Shown here: positions 59,301-61,326 of the stretch, piece after piece
Layout of the letters: each line of letters begins with the position of its first letter
Numbering within the stretch: position 1 is the first letter of the stretch
Assembly: GCA_023634235.1 (NCBI GenBank)
Contig: JAMKCF010000007.1
Span: forward strand, 2,301,001-2,365,000
DNA: 64,000 nucleotides
Reading direction: 5' to 3'
Origin: Pisaster brevispinus
Taxonomy: Eukaryota > Echinodermata > Asteroidea > Forcipulatida > Asteriidae
Notes under the pieces: generated by a model
The model's input: only the letters and a program-made list of their open reading frames with translations
What the model was told of the DNA's origin: nothing
Database searches by the model: none
Translations under genes and position numbers: made by a program

Positions 59301-60838
59301 CTCAGCGGGTTGGTCTAAAACCAGGATCCATGACCCCCTCGACCCCTTGACTTAAGCTGTAAAAGTATCATTCCACAGTGCCATATATGTCTTATGGCTG
59401 GCAATCAGATTGTATCCCAATCCCAGTTGATTTGGTTAATAATTTCTTTAATTGTCTTCCTCTTGTGCTCTAAAGTATTGCCAAAATAAATTTTGCTGGC
59501 AACATTTTGCAGCAAAAATCTTGCCTTTATTTGGTTATTTAATAACCCCAGTAAATCTCTTAAGTTTATTTTTTCACCGCTGTTTCCTGGATGTATTTTG
59601 TTTTGATTTATTAAAACTTCCTTGTCTTTACTTTTGAGGCAGTTTCAAAGTGTACGAATTCATTTCATCAAGAGTTTGATTACGGCCGGCTGCCAGGCTG
59701 TTGCACTGTTTGCTGCATGAGGAATCACGGGCTCCTCTCTATGTACGAATGTCATGTAGTCTAGAAGTTTGATTACAAATACGCTGCCACGTCCCCAATT
59801 GTAGGCGTACCACTCCCAAGTTTATGTATGCCATTTCATAATGTATCAATGTAGGCAAAGGCCTAACTACATAAATATCTGATTTGTGCTAGCTACATCC
59901 GGGCCTTGTCTTCTTTTGAATTTTACGGTCTTTTAATAAAAAGCTCTAGGTCCAAATCGGTGATTGCGGCTACGACTGCGGCTGTTCCTAAGGGTGTTGC
60001 TAAGGGCAGGCTGATTCAATGCTTGTTATTGTGCATGACGTTATAATCAAGCCGCAGCCGCCAAATCGGAAGACATTGCCTGTATTTGTAAAGACGGCCG
60101 TAGTTCCAGCATCCTGAATGGACAATCATGACTCCCTGTCAAGCACTGACCCCGACGCATCTGTCACCTGTCAAACGATCGCATTGTTTTGGTTTTTTTT
60201 GTGATGGTAATGACACACAAAAAAAACACGAAAGAAAAACTGTGTCAGGATGCAAGTCCTCCGTGTTCAGTGGTCGATCACAGGGCATGCAGCTCTGCAT
60301 GACACTGTGTCGCATGGTGCTCTCAATCGGCGCTGAATTCAAACTTGGGCAGTAAAATGAGGTTTGGATTTGGATTTGGATTTTGGACACGATTCGATTA
60401 TATACTATGAGTATGAGGGCATCACACCCATCGAGGGGTCAGGGAGTCCTGGGTCATTGAGGTCATTGAGGTCGATGGTGTTTTAGAACAACCCATAGCA
60501 GCCAATTCACTTTCACAACCTCAAGCCCCTCCCCCATGACATGTGGTCTGTAAATGCATGGGAAAGAGGAAATTCATTCAATCATGCCCTCATGACAGCT
60601 CATGACATTGACAGACTGAAAGGACCACGGACAGGCATCCATGAACCCATAATAACTCGTTCATCCATACACACTGTCAAGTCACGACTGATGATACACG
60701 AAAAACAGTTTTGTGGCGGTTTTCTTTTTTCAATTGCTGAATAATAAATGTACCACTACCAGGTCCCTGGCCCTGAGTTCCACGGAAACTTCGAAAGCAA
60801 GTCGGGCATGTCTGAGCACCGGTCTTTGCACCCTGCAT
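6319..60838 (-). CDS. RNF17: RNF17/Qin-like RING, B-box and Tudor protein (28 exons, 3' end missing)
   Basis: Seen: 28 exons whose phases all fit give 1,461 codons without a stop. Residues 11-66 form a C3HC4 RING, about 125-165 a B-box 1, 178-213 a B-box 2, and 220-320 a coiled coil. Four extended Tudor domains follow (cores near 555-690, 850-905, 1120-1165 and 1395-1440). Every Tudor core keeps a D-Y/F-G-N signature. Residues around 765-782 (DMPISLRDALVFLELACF) closely match a stretch I know from mammalian RNF17, which points to orthology rather than a generic Tudor protein. Known for the family: Drosophila Qin and mouse RNF17 act in germ granules, where Tudor domains bind dimethylarginine on PIWI proteins and keep piRNA ping-pong correctly partnered. 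Inferred: same role here. The protein stops inside Tudor 4, so its C-terminus, with a likely fifth Tudor, is outside the window. Confidence 0.93.
6439..7824. other. Intron 27 (11.5 kb), left part
   Basis: AT-rich, mostly unique intronic sequence with no coding signal. The intron joins Tudor 4 halves in exons 27 and 28 in phase 0. Confidence 0.6.
7825..8035. repeat. Retroposon-like fragment D, copy 1
   Basis: Shares about 190 bp with 58745-58935: TTACACTTCTTCACTGG, then CGCCAG(C/T)GAGTGGCAAGATGG. The T/ATTTA run at one end resembles the 3' tail of a retroposon. Confidence 0.7.
8518..8640. repeat. Fragment of the AAAGAGGGGCT fold-back family
   Basis: TTAAAGAGGAGCTCCAAGGTC and the next 60 bases resemble the arms of the element at 46902-47398. 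Confidence 0.55.
8640..10150. other. Intron 27, unique part
   Basis: Includes a GC-richer block at 9240-9660 with no repeat match in the window and no splice-bounded frame. A retroposon-tail-like A/T-rich segment lies at 9735-9900. Confidence 0.45.
10151..10483. mobile_element. hAT-like MITE, CAGGGCTCG family
   Basis: Ends CAGGGCTCGAAATT and AAATTCGAGCCCTG, inverted. Flanked by the 5-bp direct repeat AGTCA (10146-10150, 10484-10488). The interior contains the family phrase GGCCCGAGGCCAGT and has no transposase frame. Best relatives are at 34329-34671 and 51918-52323. Confidence 0.85.
10484..12114. other. Intron 27, middle part
   Basis: Homopolymer runs (poly-G near 10745, poly-C near 11037 and 11230) in otherwise unique intronic sequence. 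No gene seen. Confidence 0.5.
12115..12300 (-). repeat. SINE family A, partial
   Basis: On the minus strand, tRNA-like A box (TGGCTCAGTTGGTAGAGTGC) and B box region, then the family body with CAGTCAGAAGCC. Relatives are at 22725, 36315, 39955, 41150 and 44400. Confidence 0.75.
12301..13049. other. Intron 27, no gene seen
   Basis: AT-rich intronic sequence. A fragment near 12600-12700 (GTAAATGGGTACCTGTGGGG) resembles SINE B bodies. Confidence 0.45.
13050..13445 (+). repeat. Dispersed repeat R1, fullest copy
   Basis: Begins AAGGGTAGGGTCTTTG and contains ACTTGGTGAGAAGCACT, TTCCCTTCAAAGTAACATGG, and two opposed TTCTCAGATT arms. It is the best reference for the other R1 copies. Confidence 0.75.
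13446..16732. other. Intron 27, long stretch without repeats recognised
   Basis: A poly-C run near 13890 aside, this is unique sequence. Open frames of up to 136 codons (14186-14596) lack splice context or motif and overlap other frames. No gene supported. Confidence 0.5.
16733..17008. repeat. Large inverted repeat made of two tRNA-like sequences
   Basis: 16758-16807 and 16934-16983 are perfect reverse complements over 50 bp, and the match continues imperfectly to about 75 bp (CATGGGATGAGAGAAAA outside). Each arm carries tRNA-like sequence with B box GGGTTCAAATCCC; the right arm also has TAGCTCAGTTGGTAGAGC. The anticodon arm does not fold well, so I do not call a tRNA gene. Confidence 0.88.
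17490..17780. repeat. Dispersed repeat F1, copy 1
   Basis: Shares GCTGTGTAGATTT, GGGAGACTACTTAGTTCTG and GAAATCGGCCGGGACTAC with 24440-24690 and 43440-43680. Confidence 0.8.
17961..18130 (-). CDS. RNF17: RNF17-like exon 27: Tudor 4 core, first strands
   Basis: Encodes residues 1365-1421. After a helix, PGQAVCARYQEDGLWYRASI gives the first barrel strands with the W-Y pair intact. Acceptor CTTTATTCAG, donor GTAAGAAG. The next intron is 11.5 kb. Confidence 0.94.
18240..18545 (+). repeat. Dispersed repeat R1, copy beside exon 27
   Basis: Starts AAGGTAGGGTCATA about 110 bp from exon 27 and follows the R1 order (ACTTGGTGAGAAGCACTG, then TTCTGAGATTTCTGAGGG). Confidence 0.75.
18751..19064 (-). CDS. 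RNF17: RNF17-like exon 26: acidic linker and start of extended Tudor 4
   Basis: Encodes residues 1260-1364. About 75 residues of S/Q/E/T-rich, probably disordered linker lead into GRLDLVITFVSSDGVISGLE, which aligns by eye with the start of Tudor 4 in mammalian RNF17. Acceptor GCCCAACAG, donor GTACGT. Confidence 0.92.
19475..19605. repeat. Fold-back of SINE C tails
   Basis: TTGGTTTTACCCATACACC on the left and GTGTACGGGTAAAACCAA on the right are inverted, with CACTGTATACTTAGTA and its counterpart inside. The same tail ends the SINE C copies. Confidence 0.75.
19971..20110 (-). CDS. RNF17: RNF17-like exon 25: end of extended Tudor 3
   Basis: Encodes residues 1214-1259. GSLPIDLLYERS is the closing strand and the rest is an acidic helix ending in GHALPS. 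Acceptor CTTTACTCAG, donor GTAAGATT. A 43-bp repeat array sits about 75 bp upstream in the intron. Confidence 0.92.
20186..21030. repeat. Minisatellite, ~43-bp unit, about 19 copies
   Basis: Unit contains GGTCAGTTGTAAATAATGAT and GGATAGTGGCCACATTAGAG. It fills most of intron 24 and begins about 75 bp from exon 25. Open frames on both strands are repeat artefacts. Confidence 0.95.
21310..21513 (-). CDS. RNF17: RNF17-like exon 24: Tudor 3 core end and C-terminal part
   Basis: A phase 0/0 exon encoding residues 1146-1213. VVLFTDYGNAEVVSL (first V from exon 23) completes the barrel, followed by the C-H-L-A-E-V-x-P strand and a W-T-K-T-A helix. It joins exon 23 across 12 kb without missing structure. 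Donor GTAATG. Confidence 0.94.
21638..21790. repeat. Fold-back element F2, short form
   Basis: Arms AAAAAATAGTTAGTGGCCTG and CAGGCCACTAACTATTTTTT close on a short loop. The inner part reads ACCCTAGCAGAGTCTTTCTC. The tail TACCATAGGTCCTTTTGG is shared with 47800-48085. Confidence 0.88.
21880..22100 (-). repeat. SINE family B, fragment
   Basis: Minus-strand SINE B body (TTCTTTTACGTGCAGGACCC, then CCGAAGGACTAAGCAATAAT) ending in a degraded tRNA-like head near 22085. Confidence 0.6.
22725..23045 (+). repeat. SINE family A
   Basis: Plus orientation as read from the tRNA-like segment at 22978-23035; the head is degraded (GGGTAGAGCACCTGCACG). The body includes CAAATATCAAGTGATAAA and ACAAGGGCAACTGACTGGG, the common 3' phrase of the family. 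Confidence 0.7.
23285..23830. repeat. Degraded and interrupted CAGGGCTCG-family MITE
   Basis: 23290-23460 and 23745-23825 hold two halves of the family interior (GAACAAGCACTAAGAGAAG; TACTGGCCCGATGCTCAAG). About 280 bp of other sequence lies between them. Confidence 0.5.
24440..24690. repeat. Dispersed repeat F1, copy 2
   Basis: GCTGTGTAGATTTGTTCTTT, GGGAGACTACTTGGTTCTG and AATCGGCCGGGACTAC match copies at 17490 and 43440. Confidence 0.8.
24948..27765. repeat. Three-copy tandem of a TGACGTCA-rich 0.8-1.0 kb element
   Basis: Copies occupy about 24948-26028, 26040-26938 and 26939-27765. Copies 1 and 2 open with AGCTGTTTCGCAGC and all copies close with CGAAACAGCT(C/T)GGCATTTG, so the ends are inverted relative to each other. 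Copy 3 lacks the opening arm. Each copy has six TGACGTCA octamers (18 in total) plus CACGTGACG sites. A 64-codon frame recurs at 25503, 26547 and 27371, but its changes are mostly amino-acid altering, so it is not called a gene. It lies in intron 23. Confidence 0.93.
27850..28015 (+). repeat. SINE family C, copy 1
   Basis: AACATCTATTAAATCGTTGC, then a tRNA-like part with TAGTTGGTACAGTGTAAG and GTCGTGGGTTCGAA. Close relatives are at 46585, 47455 (inverted) and 54270. Confidence 0.8.
28385..28690 (-). repeat. Dispersed repeat R1, minus copy
   Basis: GAGAAAACAGCAAAAAACTG through GGGAATCCTTTTCTCAAAAT matches R1 in reverse. It includes a poly-G run at 28580. Confidence 0.75.
28691..33533. other. 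Intron 23, right part
   Basis: Mostly unique intronic sequence. A GC-richer block at 29500-29960 matches nothing else in the window. 31480-32060 is T-rich with TTTG and ATTT runs. A remnant of F2 lies at 32190-32320 (ACCAACCAAAATGACCTATG). No supported exon. Confidence 0.5.
33534..33687 (-). CDS. RNF17: RNF17-like exon 23: Tudor 3 core, first strands
   Basis: Encodes residues 1094-1145. GDLCSALLVKDGAWCRGRV is the first half of the barrel; a cysteine replaces the usual tyrosine after tryptophan, as in mammalian Tudor 1 of RNF17. Phase 2 in, 0 out. The next intron is 12.0 kb, the largest in the gene. Confidence 0.94.
33688..34110. other. Intron 22, left part
   Basis: C/G-rich low-complexity runs near 33920 and 34010; no coding signal. 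Confidence 0.45.
34111..34250 (-). repeat. SINE family B, 3' fragment
   Basis: TAATAATAATAATGATAATAA tail (written on plus), then TATATAGGGCATC and CTCAATGCGCTTTACAAC, as at 39260-39315. Confidence 0.7.
34329..34671. mobile_element. hAT-like MITE, CAGGGCTCG family
   Basis: 343 bp with inverted ends CAGGGCTCGAATTT and AAATTCGAGCCCTG. The 5-bp direct repeat CAATA flanks it (34324-34328, 34672-34676). Confidence 0.88.
35343..35610. repeat. GATT repeats around a fold-back fragment
   Basis: (GATT)n at 35343-35390 and degenerate at 35505-35600. Between them is a fragment with ACTGATCGAAATGTCGAGC and TTCTTCTCAGAACC, related to 57220-57290. Confidence 0.8.
35645..35944 (-). CDS. RNF17: RNF17-like exon 22: disordered linker and start of extended Tudor 3
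   Basis: Encodes residues 994-1093. The first ~65 residues are low in hydrophobics, rich in D, S, P and T, and probably disordered. The end, YTAVQISHVESPTCLFIQLS, opens Tudor 3. Donor GTGGGT; the intron beyond it holds degenerate GATT repeats. Confidence 0.93.
36005..36160 (-). repeat. SINE family B, fragment
   Basis: GGTGCTGTGGCGCATTCAGC and GGGTTCTTTTACAGGCAT match SINE B bodies at 42710 and 21900. Confidence 0.6.
36315..36490 (-). repeat. SINE family A, partial
   Basis: Reverse of a tRNA-like head (CTCTACCAACTGAGCTATCC) followed by GCCAGTCAGAAGCCGTGTAA. Confidence 0.75.
36761..36872 (-). CDS. RNF17: RNF17-like exon 21: extended Tudor 2, last strands
   Basis: Encodes residues 957-993. 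RLSVILMEDRQGREININ and the following helix ALLVQKGFG are the closing elements of an extended Tudor unit. Acceptor TTTGATGCAG, donor GTAAGTG. Confidence 0.92.
37199..37620 (-). repeat. Degraded CAGGGCTCG-family MITE
   Basis: GCAGGATTCGAACCCAG at one end and CCAGTGTAAATTTTGAGCCC at the other. The interior has GAACAAGCACTAAGTGAA and CACTGGCCGGACACTAAAA. Confidence 0.6.
37644..37764 (-). CDS. RNF17: RNF17-like exon 20: extended Tudor 2, C-terminal part
   Basis: Encodes residues 917-956. ALPCSLVDVGP followed by GWSAEEAKGF is the standard C-x-L strand and W-S-x-E-A helix. Acceptor CTTCGGACAG, donor GTAATT. Confidence 0.92.
37905..38272 (-). repeat. CAGGGCTCG-family MITE, minus copy
   Basis: GGGGCTTGAATTTTTT near 37905 and GTGTTAATTTTGAGCCCTG at 38272, with TTTACTGGCCCAATGCTAAA inside. 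Confidence 0.7.
38614..38729 (-). CDS. RNF17: RNF17-like exon 19: Tudor 2 core, second half
   Basis: Encodes residues 878-916. VDVLYVDYGNYERL completes the Tudor barrel with an intact Y-V-D-Y-G-N signature. Phase 1 in, 0 out; donor GTAAGG. Confidence 0.94.
38815..39210. repeat. Dispersed element E with terminal hairpin, copy 1
   Basis: Begins with a hairpin (CCTGTCTTTATCC / GGATAAAGACAGG) and ends CTCGAAGTGTGACATCAGAT. It is colinear with 54768-55130 over about 380 bp. A short end fragment recurs at 61085-61130. Confidence 0.85.
39245..39600 (-). repeat. SINE family B, near full length
   Basis: On the minus strand the tRNA-like head (GTGGCCGAGTGGTTTAGAGC) is followed by the body and by the tail with AGCGCATTTC and TTATTGTT. 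Confidence 0.82.
39955..40235 (-). repeat. SINE family A
   Basis: tRNA-like head reversed (GCTCTACGATTGAGCTATCT), then GCTAGTCAGAAGCCATACAA and TTTCAAATATCAAGTAATAA. Confidence 0.82.
40305..40520. repeat. Fold-back element with ~60-bp arms
   Basis: GTGGTTCTGAGAAGAACC...GACTCAATGTTTCGGACAGG pairs with CCTGTCTGAAACATTGAGTC...CTTCTCAGAACCAC across a ~40-bp centre. It belongs with 35390-35500 and 57020-57330. Confidence 0.85.
40573..40735 (-). CDS. RNF17: RNF17-like exon 18: Tudor 2 core, first strands
   Basis: Encodes residues 824-877. VGSICVAKFSEDKQWSRAEI is the first half of a Tudor barrel. The usual tyrosine after tryptophan is a serine here, so one cage residue may be missing. Acceptor TTTTTGTCAG, donor GTCAGT. 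Confidence 0.94.
41150..41455 (-). repeat. SINE family A with inverted end
   Basis: The family body ends TTATAAACCACAAGGAAAAC at 41399, and its reverse complement recurs at once (CCTTTGTGGTTTATAACTTG), a small palindrome at the 3' end. Confidence 0.8.
41668..41771 (-). CDS. RNF17: RNF17-like exon 17: N-terminal strand of extended Tudor 2
   Basis: Encodes residues 789-823. EEILATVSHFQDPQCFCVQE is the strand pair that opens an extended Tudor domain. The right border may instead be 41784 (acceptor GGGCAACAG), adding four residues if exon 16 uses its earlier donor. Donor GAG|GTGAAG. Confidence 0.88.
41855..42150 (-). repeat. SINE family B
   Basis: CGCTCATATCCGTCACTCAG tail motif, then CTCAGCTCCCTGGGGAGTAT and ATGACCGGGATTCGAACCCC at the head. 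Confidence 0.82.
42373..42520 (-). CDS. RNF17: RNF17-like exon 16: end of extended Tudor 1, family-diagnostic motif
   Basis: Encodes residues 740-788. The run DMPISLRDALVFLELACF is nearly the same as the equivalent stretch of mammalian RNF17 and is the best single orthology marker here. The donor is ambiguous: GAAG|GTAAAA (chosen) or, ten bases earlier, TCA|GTACCT, which would pair with an acceptor 13 bases further out for exon 17. Both choices stay in frame. Confidence 0.9.
42690..42960 (-). repeat. SINE family B, fragment
   Basis: AAGGTGCTGTGGCAGAATCT, TTCTTTTACATGAAC and CTTCAGGACACAAGTGTCAA match the family. The open frame over it is not a gene. Confidence 0.7.
43121..43192 (-). CDS. RNF17: RNF17-like exon 15: extended Tudor 1, C-terminal part
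   Basis: A 72-bp phase 0/0 exon encoding residues 716-739. GRWSMEGVQTFAKMVGD is the W-S-x-E-A-type helix found after Tudor cores. Acceptor TTTGTTAG, donor GTAAGT. Confidence 0.9.
43254..43804. mobile_element. TTAA-flanked MITE carrying an F1 insertion
   Basis: TTAACTCTTTCAGTGCCCG at the left and TTTGCACTGAAAGAATTAA at the right. F1 sequence occupies 43440-43680. TACGTGTATGA-type palindromes remain, as in the relative at 5395-5710. Confidence 0.78.
43795..43990 (-). repeat. SINE family A, fragment
   Basis: CCAACTGAGCTATCTAGC at 43808, then GGCACCAGTCAAAAGTCAT and TTAAGAGGATGCAA. Confidence 0.65.
44274..44358 (-). CDS. RNF17: RNF17-like exon 14: extended Tudor 1, C-terminal part
   Basis: Encodes residues 687-715, the connecting helix and the strand after the Tudor core (CCSLTDIVP, the usual C-x-L-x-x-I-x-P pattern). 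Acceptor GTTAACAG; donor GTAAAA; ends in phase 0. Confidence 0.9.
44400..44750 (-). repeat. SINE family A with an internal 25-bp tandem expansion
   Basis: The reversed tRNA-like head is at 44405-44473. The next 25 bp (CCCTAATGTTGTCAGTCTCC plus CTTTG) is repeated exactly six times (44474-44623). The normal SINE body then continues. Other copies have this segment once. Confidence 0.9.
44972..45374 (-). CDS. RNF17: RNF17-like exon 13: Tudor 1 core with large acidic insertion
   Basis: Encodes residues 553-686. The Tudor barrel begins with GCLYETDKTWYRARIKSV and finishes with VEVMYVDYGNSEWVPLS. Between these strands lie about 94 residues rich in E, D, S, T and P, an insertion in the loop of the barrel. 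Mammalian RNF17 has a shorter insertion at the same place. The aromatic and D-Y-G-N residues that bind dimethylarginine in this fold are present. It is the longest exon of the gene (403 bp). Confidence 0.95.
45397..45822. repeat. Minisatellite, ~56-bp unit, about 7-8 copies
   Basis: Unit carries TTGATTTTGGAGGATTGAGG and GGGATCCTACATAAACTCAT. It begins about 22 bp from the acceptor of exon 13. Confidence 0.93.
45886..46053 (-). CDS. RNF17: RNF17-like exon 12: N-terminal strand of extended Tudor 1
   Basis: Encodes residues 497-552. The segment VRVTHIRNPCCFYIQRE is the typical N-terminal staphylococcal-nuclease-like strand pair of an extended Tudor domain. Acceptor ATCTCTCAG; donor GTGAGT. Confidence 0.94.
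46585..46828 (+). repeat. SINE family C, copy 2
   Basis: Head with GTCTAGTTGGTAAGACACTG and GTTCGAATCCCACCCGAGT, then the tail ACACATCGGTGTAAGGGTAA. The tRNA part is intact looking but embedded in the SINE. Confidence 0.85.
46902..47400. repeat. Fold-back element with AAAGAGGGGCT arms
   Basis: TTAAAGAGGGGCTACAAGGT at the left and ACCTTGGAGCCCCTCTTTA at the right, about 40 bp of inverted similarity. Inner paired segments include ACACCATT sites. Another fragment is at 8518. Confidence 0.8.
47455..47690 (-). repeat. SINE family C, inverted copy
   Basis: Reverse orientation to the copy at 46585: tail CCCTTACACCGATGTG, then GGGTGGGATTCGAACCC and the 3' phrase ATCGATTTAATAG. Together with 46585-46828 it brackets 46829-47454. 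Confidence 0.85.
47800..48085. repeat. Fold-back element F2, long form
   Basis: Arms ATAGCTAGTGGCCTGACGTT and AACGTCAGACCACTAT, with ACCCTAGCA sites inside. It carries ~100 bp of T/C-rich sequence in the loop that the short form at 21638 lacks. Confidence 0.85.
48397..48507 (-). CDS. RNF17: RNF17-like exon 11: basic linker
   Basis: Encodes residues 460-496, with a lysine-rich run (KEKPKGKGSKIKR) that could be a nuclear-localisation or RNA-binding patch. Phase 1/1; acceptor ACTTGCAG, donor GTACAG. Confidence 0.87.
48640..48850. repeat. Tandem duplication, ~106-bp unit
   Basis: AAAAGGTGGTCACATGACC begins at 48645 and again at 48751. The following GTTGGAGCTGTTTAAGACC is also repeated. Confidence 0.88.
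48910..49005 (-). CDS. RNF17: RNF17-like exon 10: linker
   Basis: Encodes residues 428-459, a basic, serine-rich stretch with likely disorder. Supported by strong borders (TTTCCAAG acceptor, TTAG|GTAAGC donor) and phase 1/1 continuity. Confidence 0.85.
49085..49300. repeat. Possible retroposon 3' end
   Basis: TTTTAATGACCTTTATTGCA followed by an A/C-rich stretch resembles LINE 3' ends such as those near 9735 and 35000. No reverse-transcriptase frame. Confidence 0.4.
50195..50998. repeat. Minisatellite, 32-bp unit, about 25 copies
   Basis: Near-identical units with CTAACTGAGGAGTGTTTAG and AGATTTCTTTCTT. Variants (GATGTC, TTCC, GGACTG) recur in patterns. It ends about 29 bp from exon 9's donor. 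Confidence 0.97.
51028..51152 (-). CDS. RNF17: RNF17-like exon 9: linker
   Basis: Encodes residues 386-427, acidic and hydrophilic with no known motif. The acceptor is TTCTGAATAG and the donor GTAAGTCATC. A 25-copy 32-bp array (50195-50998) starts about 30 bp past this donor. Confidence 0.88.
51918..52323. mobile_element. hAT-like MITE, CAGGGCTCG family
   Basis: CAGGGCTCGAATTT at the left and AAATTCGAGCCCTG at the right; GTGCAG directly flanks both ends (51912-51917, 52324-52329). Confidence 0.88.
52396..52597 (-). CDS. RNF17: RNF17-like exon 8: post-coil region
   Basis: Encodes residues 319-385. No zinc or Tudor motif. The segment looks globular, with predicted helix then strand (VTFGAVEIS), and could be the end of the coiled-coil module. 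Acceptor TCAATTTCAG; donor AAG|GTAAAA. Confidence 0.92.
52598..53975. other. Intron 7, fragments only
   Basis: A SINE B fragment at 52800-52990 (CTTGAGCAAGACACTTAACC). The rest (53040-53975) is unique and AT-rich, with no exon seen. Confidence 0.5.
53976..54091 (-). CDS. RNF17: RNF17-like exon 7: end of coiled coil
   Basis: Encodes residues 280-318. It opens with a REHKLLDQI-type segment typical of the distal part of TRIM coiled coils and then runs on as helix. Phase 2 in, phase 1 out; donor GTAAGTCT. Confidence 0.92.
54150..54725. repeat. ~110-bp tandem repeat split by a SINE C insertion
   Basis: GGGTATCAGTCAAAGA / GATATCAGTCAAAGAG and CTCTGCAGAATGACTG recur near 54220, 54598 and 54708. 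SINE C (54270-54520) interrupts the series. Confidence 0.75.
54270..54520 (+). repeat. SINE family C, copy 4
   Basis: Head CATCGGGCTAGCTCAGTGG, B box GTGGGTTCGAATCAC, tail ACACATCGGTGTAAGGG. A box and B box are both close to tRNA consensus. Confidence 0.85.
54768..55135. repeat. Dispersed element E with terminal hairpin, copy 2
   Basis: Hairpin CCTATCTTTATCC / GGATAAAGATAGG, then AATGATTTCATTGGATAAAC and TCGAAGTGTGACGTC, colinear with 38815-39210. Confidence 0.85.
55150..55375. repeat. Tandem repeat, ~94-bp unit, 2.5 copies
   Basis: CCACAGCTGACATAGAGGG recurs at about 55158, 55250 and 55342, with CAGCAGACACAG and CTCTGTGTTCTATTTC in step. Confidence 0.92.
55500..55600 (-). CDS. RNF17: RNF17-like exon 6: coiled coil
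   Basis: Encodes residues 247-279, a charged amphipathic helix that continues the TRIM-type coiled coil (IAQ/L/F positions at heptad spacing). In TRIM proteins this segment drives antiparallel dimerisation. Acceptor TTCTGAAG, donor GTAAGTG. Confidence 0.92.
56036..56252 (-). CDS. RNF17: RNF17-like exon 5: B-box type 2 and start of coiled coil
   Basis: Encodes residues 174-246. The pattern C-x2-H-x8-C-x2-D-x4-C-x2-C-x5-H-x2-H is a complete B-box 2. The following ~35 residues are rich in E, K, Q and L with heptad-like spacing and open the coiled coil. The acceptor is TTGCTAG and the donor GTAATAG; the exon ends in phase 0. Confidence 0.95.
57020..57331. repeat. Fold-back element with ~57-bp arms next to exon 4
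   Basis: AGAGAGGTTTGTGGTAACAC...TTGGTTCTGAA at the left pairs with TTCAGAACCAA...GTGTTACCACAAACCTCTCT at the right. The arms are almost perfect. Confidence 0.92.
57364..57520 (-). CDS. RNF17: RNF17-like exon 4: B-box type 1 zinc finger
   Basis: Encodes residues 122-173. The spacing C-x2-C-x8-C-x2-C-x5-C-x2-C-x4-H-x8-H fits the B-box 1 consensus with all eight ligands present. B-box 1 directly after a RING is the TRIM arrangement. A fold-back repeat (57020-57330) lies about 30 bp beyond its donor. Confidence 0.92.
57718..58135 (+). repeat. SINE family B, full length
   Basis: Head GTCATAGCCGAGCGGTTTAG and GGGTTCGAGTCCCGG, then TTGGATGGGACGTAAAGCCG, and 3' end TGACGGATATGAGCGCTATT. It lies in the intron between exons 3 and 4. 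Confidence 0.85.
58157..58218 (-). CDS. RNF17: RNF17-like exon 3: linker between RING and B-box 1
   Basis: A 62-bp exon encoding residues 101-121, without a recognised motif. It is accepted because its borders (CATTTCAG acceptor, GTAAG donor) and phases (2 in, 1 out) join exons 2 and 4 exactly in frame. Confidence 0.85.
58275..58420. repeat. Fragment of the CAGGGCTCG-family MITE
   Basis: GACAGTGATTTTAGTGTCAG and CCAGTCTTGTGTTTTTCAAT match the left half of the family. Confidence 0.6.
58507..58729 (-). CDS. RNF17: RNF17-like exon 2: RING finger core
   Basis: Encodes residues 27-101. It supplies the rest of the C3HC4 RING: HCGHTFCQGC followed 13 residues later by CPTC. With exon 1 the spacing is C-x2-C-x24-C-x-H-x2-C-x2-C-x13-C-x2-C, a complete zinc-binding set as in ubiquitin-ligase RINGs. 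The acceptor is TTTCTCTTTGTAG and the donor GTAAGT. Whether the ligase is active cannot be told from sequence. Confidence 0.95.
58745..58935. repeat. Retroposon-like fragment D, copy 2
   Basis: TTACACTTCTTCACTGGC and CGCCAGTAAGTGGCAAGATG match 7825-8035. It lies just upstream of exon 2's acceptor. Confidence 0.72.
58936..60759. other. Intron 1
   Basis: Mostly unique sequence between exons 1 and 2. A frame at 60139-60390 has scattered cysteines but no splice-consistent zinc motif. No feature supported. Confidence 0.55.
60760..60838 (-). CDS. RNF17: RNF17-like exon 1: start codon and first RING zinc pair
   Basis: Encodes residues 1-26, starting at an ATG at 60838 and ending with donor CTG|GTAGTGG in phase 1. 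It carries CPTC, the first C-x2-C of the RING, which exon 2 lacks; exon 2 needs exactly a phase-1 partner. An in-frame TGA at 60869-60871, 33 bases upstream, supports this ATG as the start. The exon is short (79 bp) and too small for simple ORF finding. A non-coding 5' exon cannot be excluded. Confidence 0.8.
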
Positions 60839-61100
60839 TCTCAACGATGTGCTTCGCCCACTGCAGTCTCAGAAATCGAACTGGAAGCTTTTCCTAAAGA
60901 AATAATTGTTTTCTAACATGGGAAACCCTGTTGTACTTGCAGACTCTTATCATTGCAACGACAGACTGAAACCCACCACATGTGTGTGCAGGGATGTCAA
61001 TATTAATTGACGCCACCAACGTTGAGGTATCTCCAGCTTTTTTTTTTTTTTTAGATCCACCCCCCCCCCCCCAGACTGGTACCTGTCTTTGAGCCGCGAA
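60839..61100 (-). promoter_or_regulatory. 5' flank of the RNF17-like gene
   Basis: Upstream of the ATG is an in-frame TGA at 60869-60871. The region must hold the 5' untranslated sequence or a further 5' intron and the promoter. I see no clear TATA box and no strong acceptor that would prove an upstream exon. The assignment rests on position only. Confidence 0.35.
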
Positions 61101-61326
61101 GTGTGACGTCAGATGTTCGGGCTAGTCCCCCATAACATGCATAATATGATGAATTACACCTTACATGGGCTGGACGAGGTTTACCCCCCCCCCCCGGTAT
61201 CAAATAAGGTCGCTATCAGAATAGGTCTGTACGTAGTTCGCCGCATTTGGGGGGGGGGGCAGAATCTCCTGCCGTTCCCGGCACACAGACCTGCGTGTGT
61301 GTGTGTGGGGGGGGGGGGGGGGGCTG
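61040..61326. repeat. Homopolymer T, C and G runs
   Basis: T run then C run at 61040-61073, C run near 61187, G runs near 61250 and 61309-61323, the last preceded by GTGTGTGTGTG. A fragment of element E (GCGAAGTGTGACGTCAGATG) lies at 61097-61125. Confidence 0.9.

Noticed and set aside
60139..60390. An alternative first exon with cysteines
   Set aside because: No C-x2-C at the right distance from a phase-1 donor; the exon at 60760-60838 fits all requirements.
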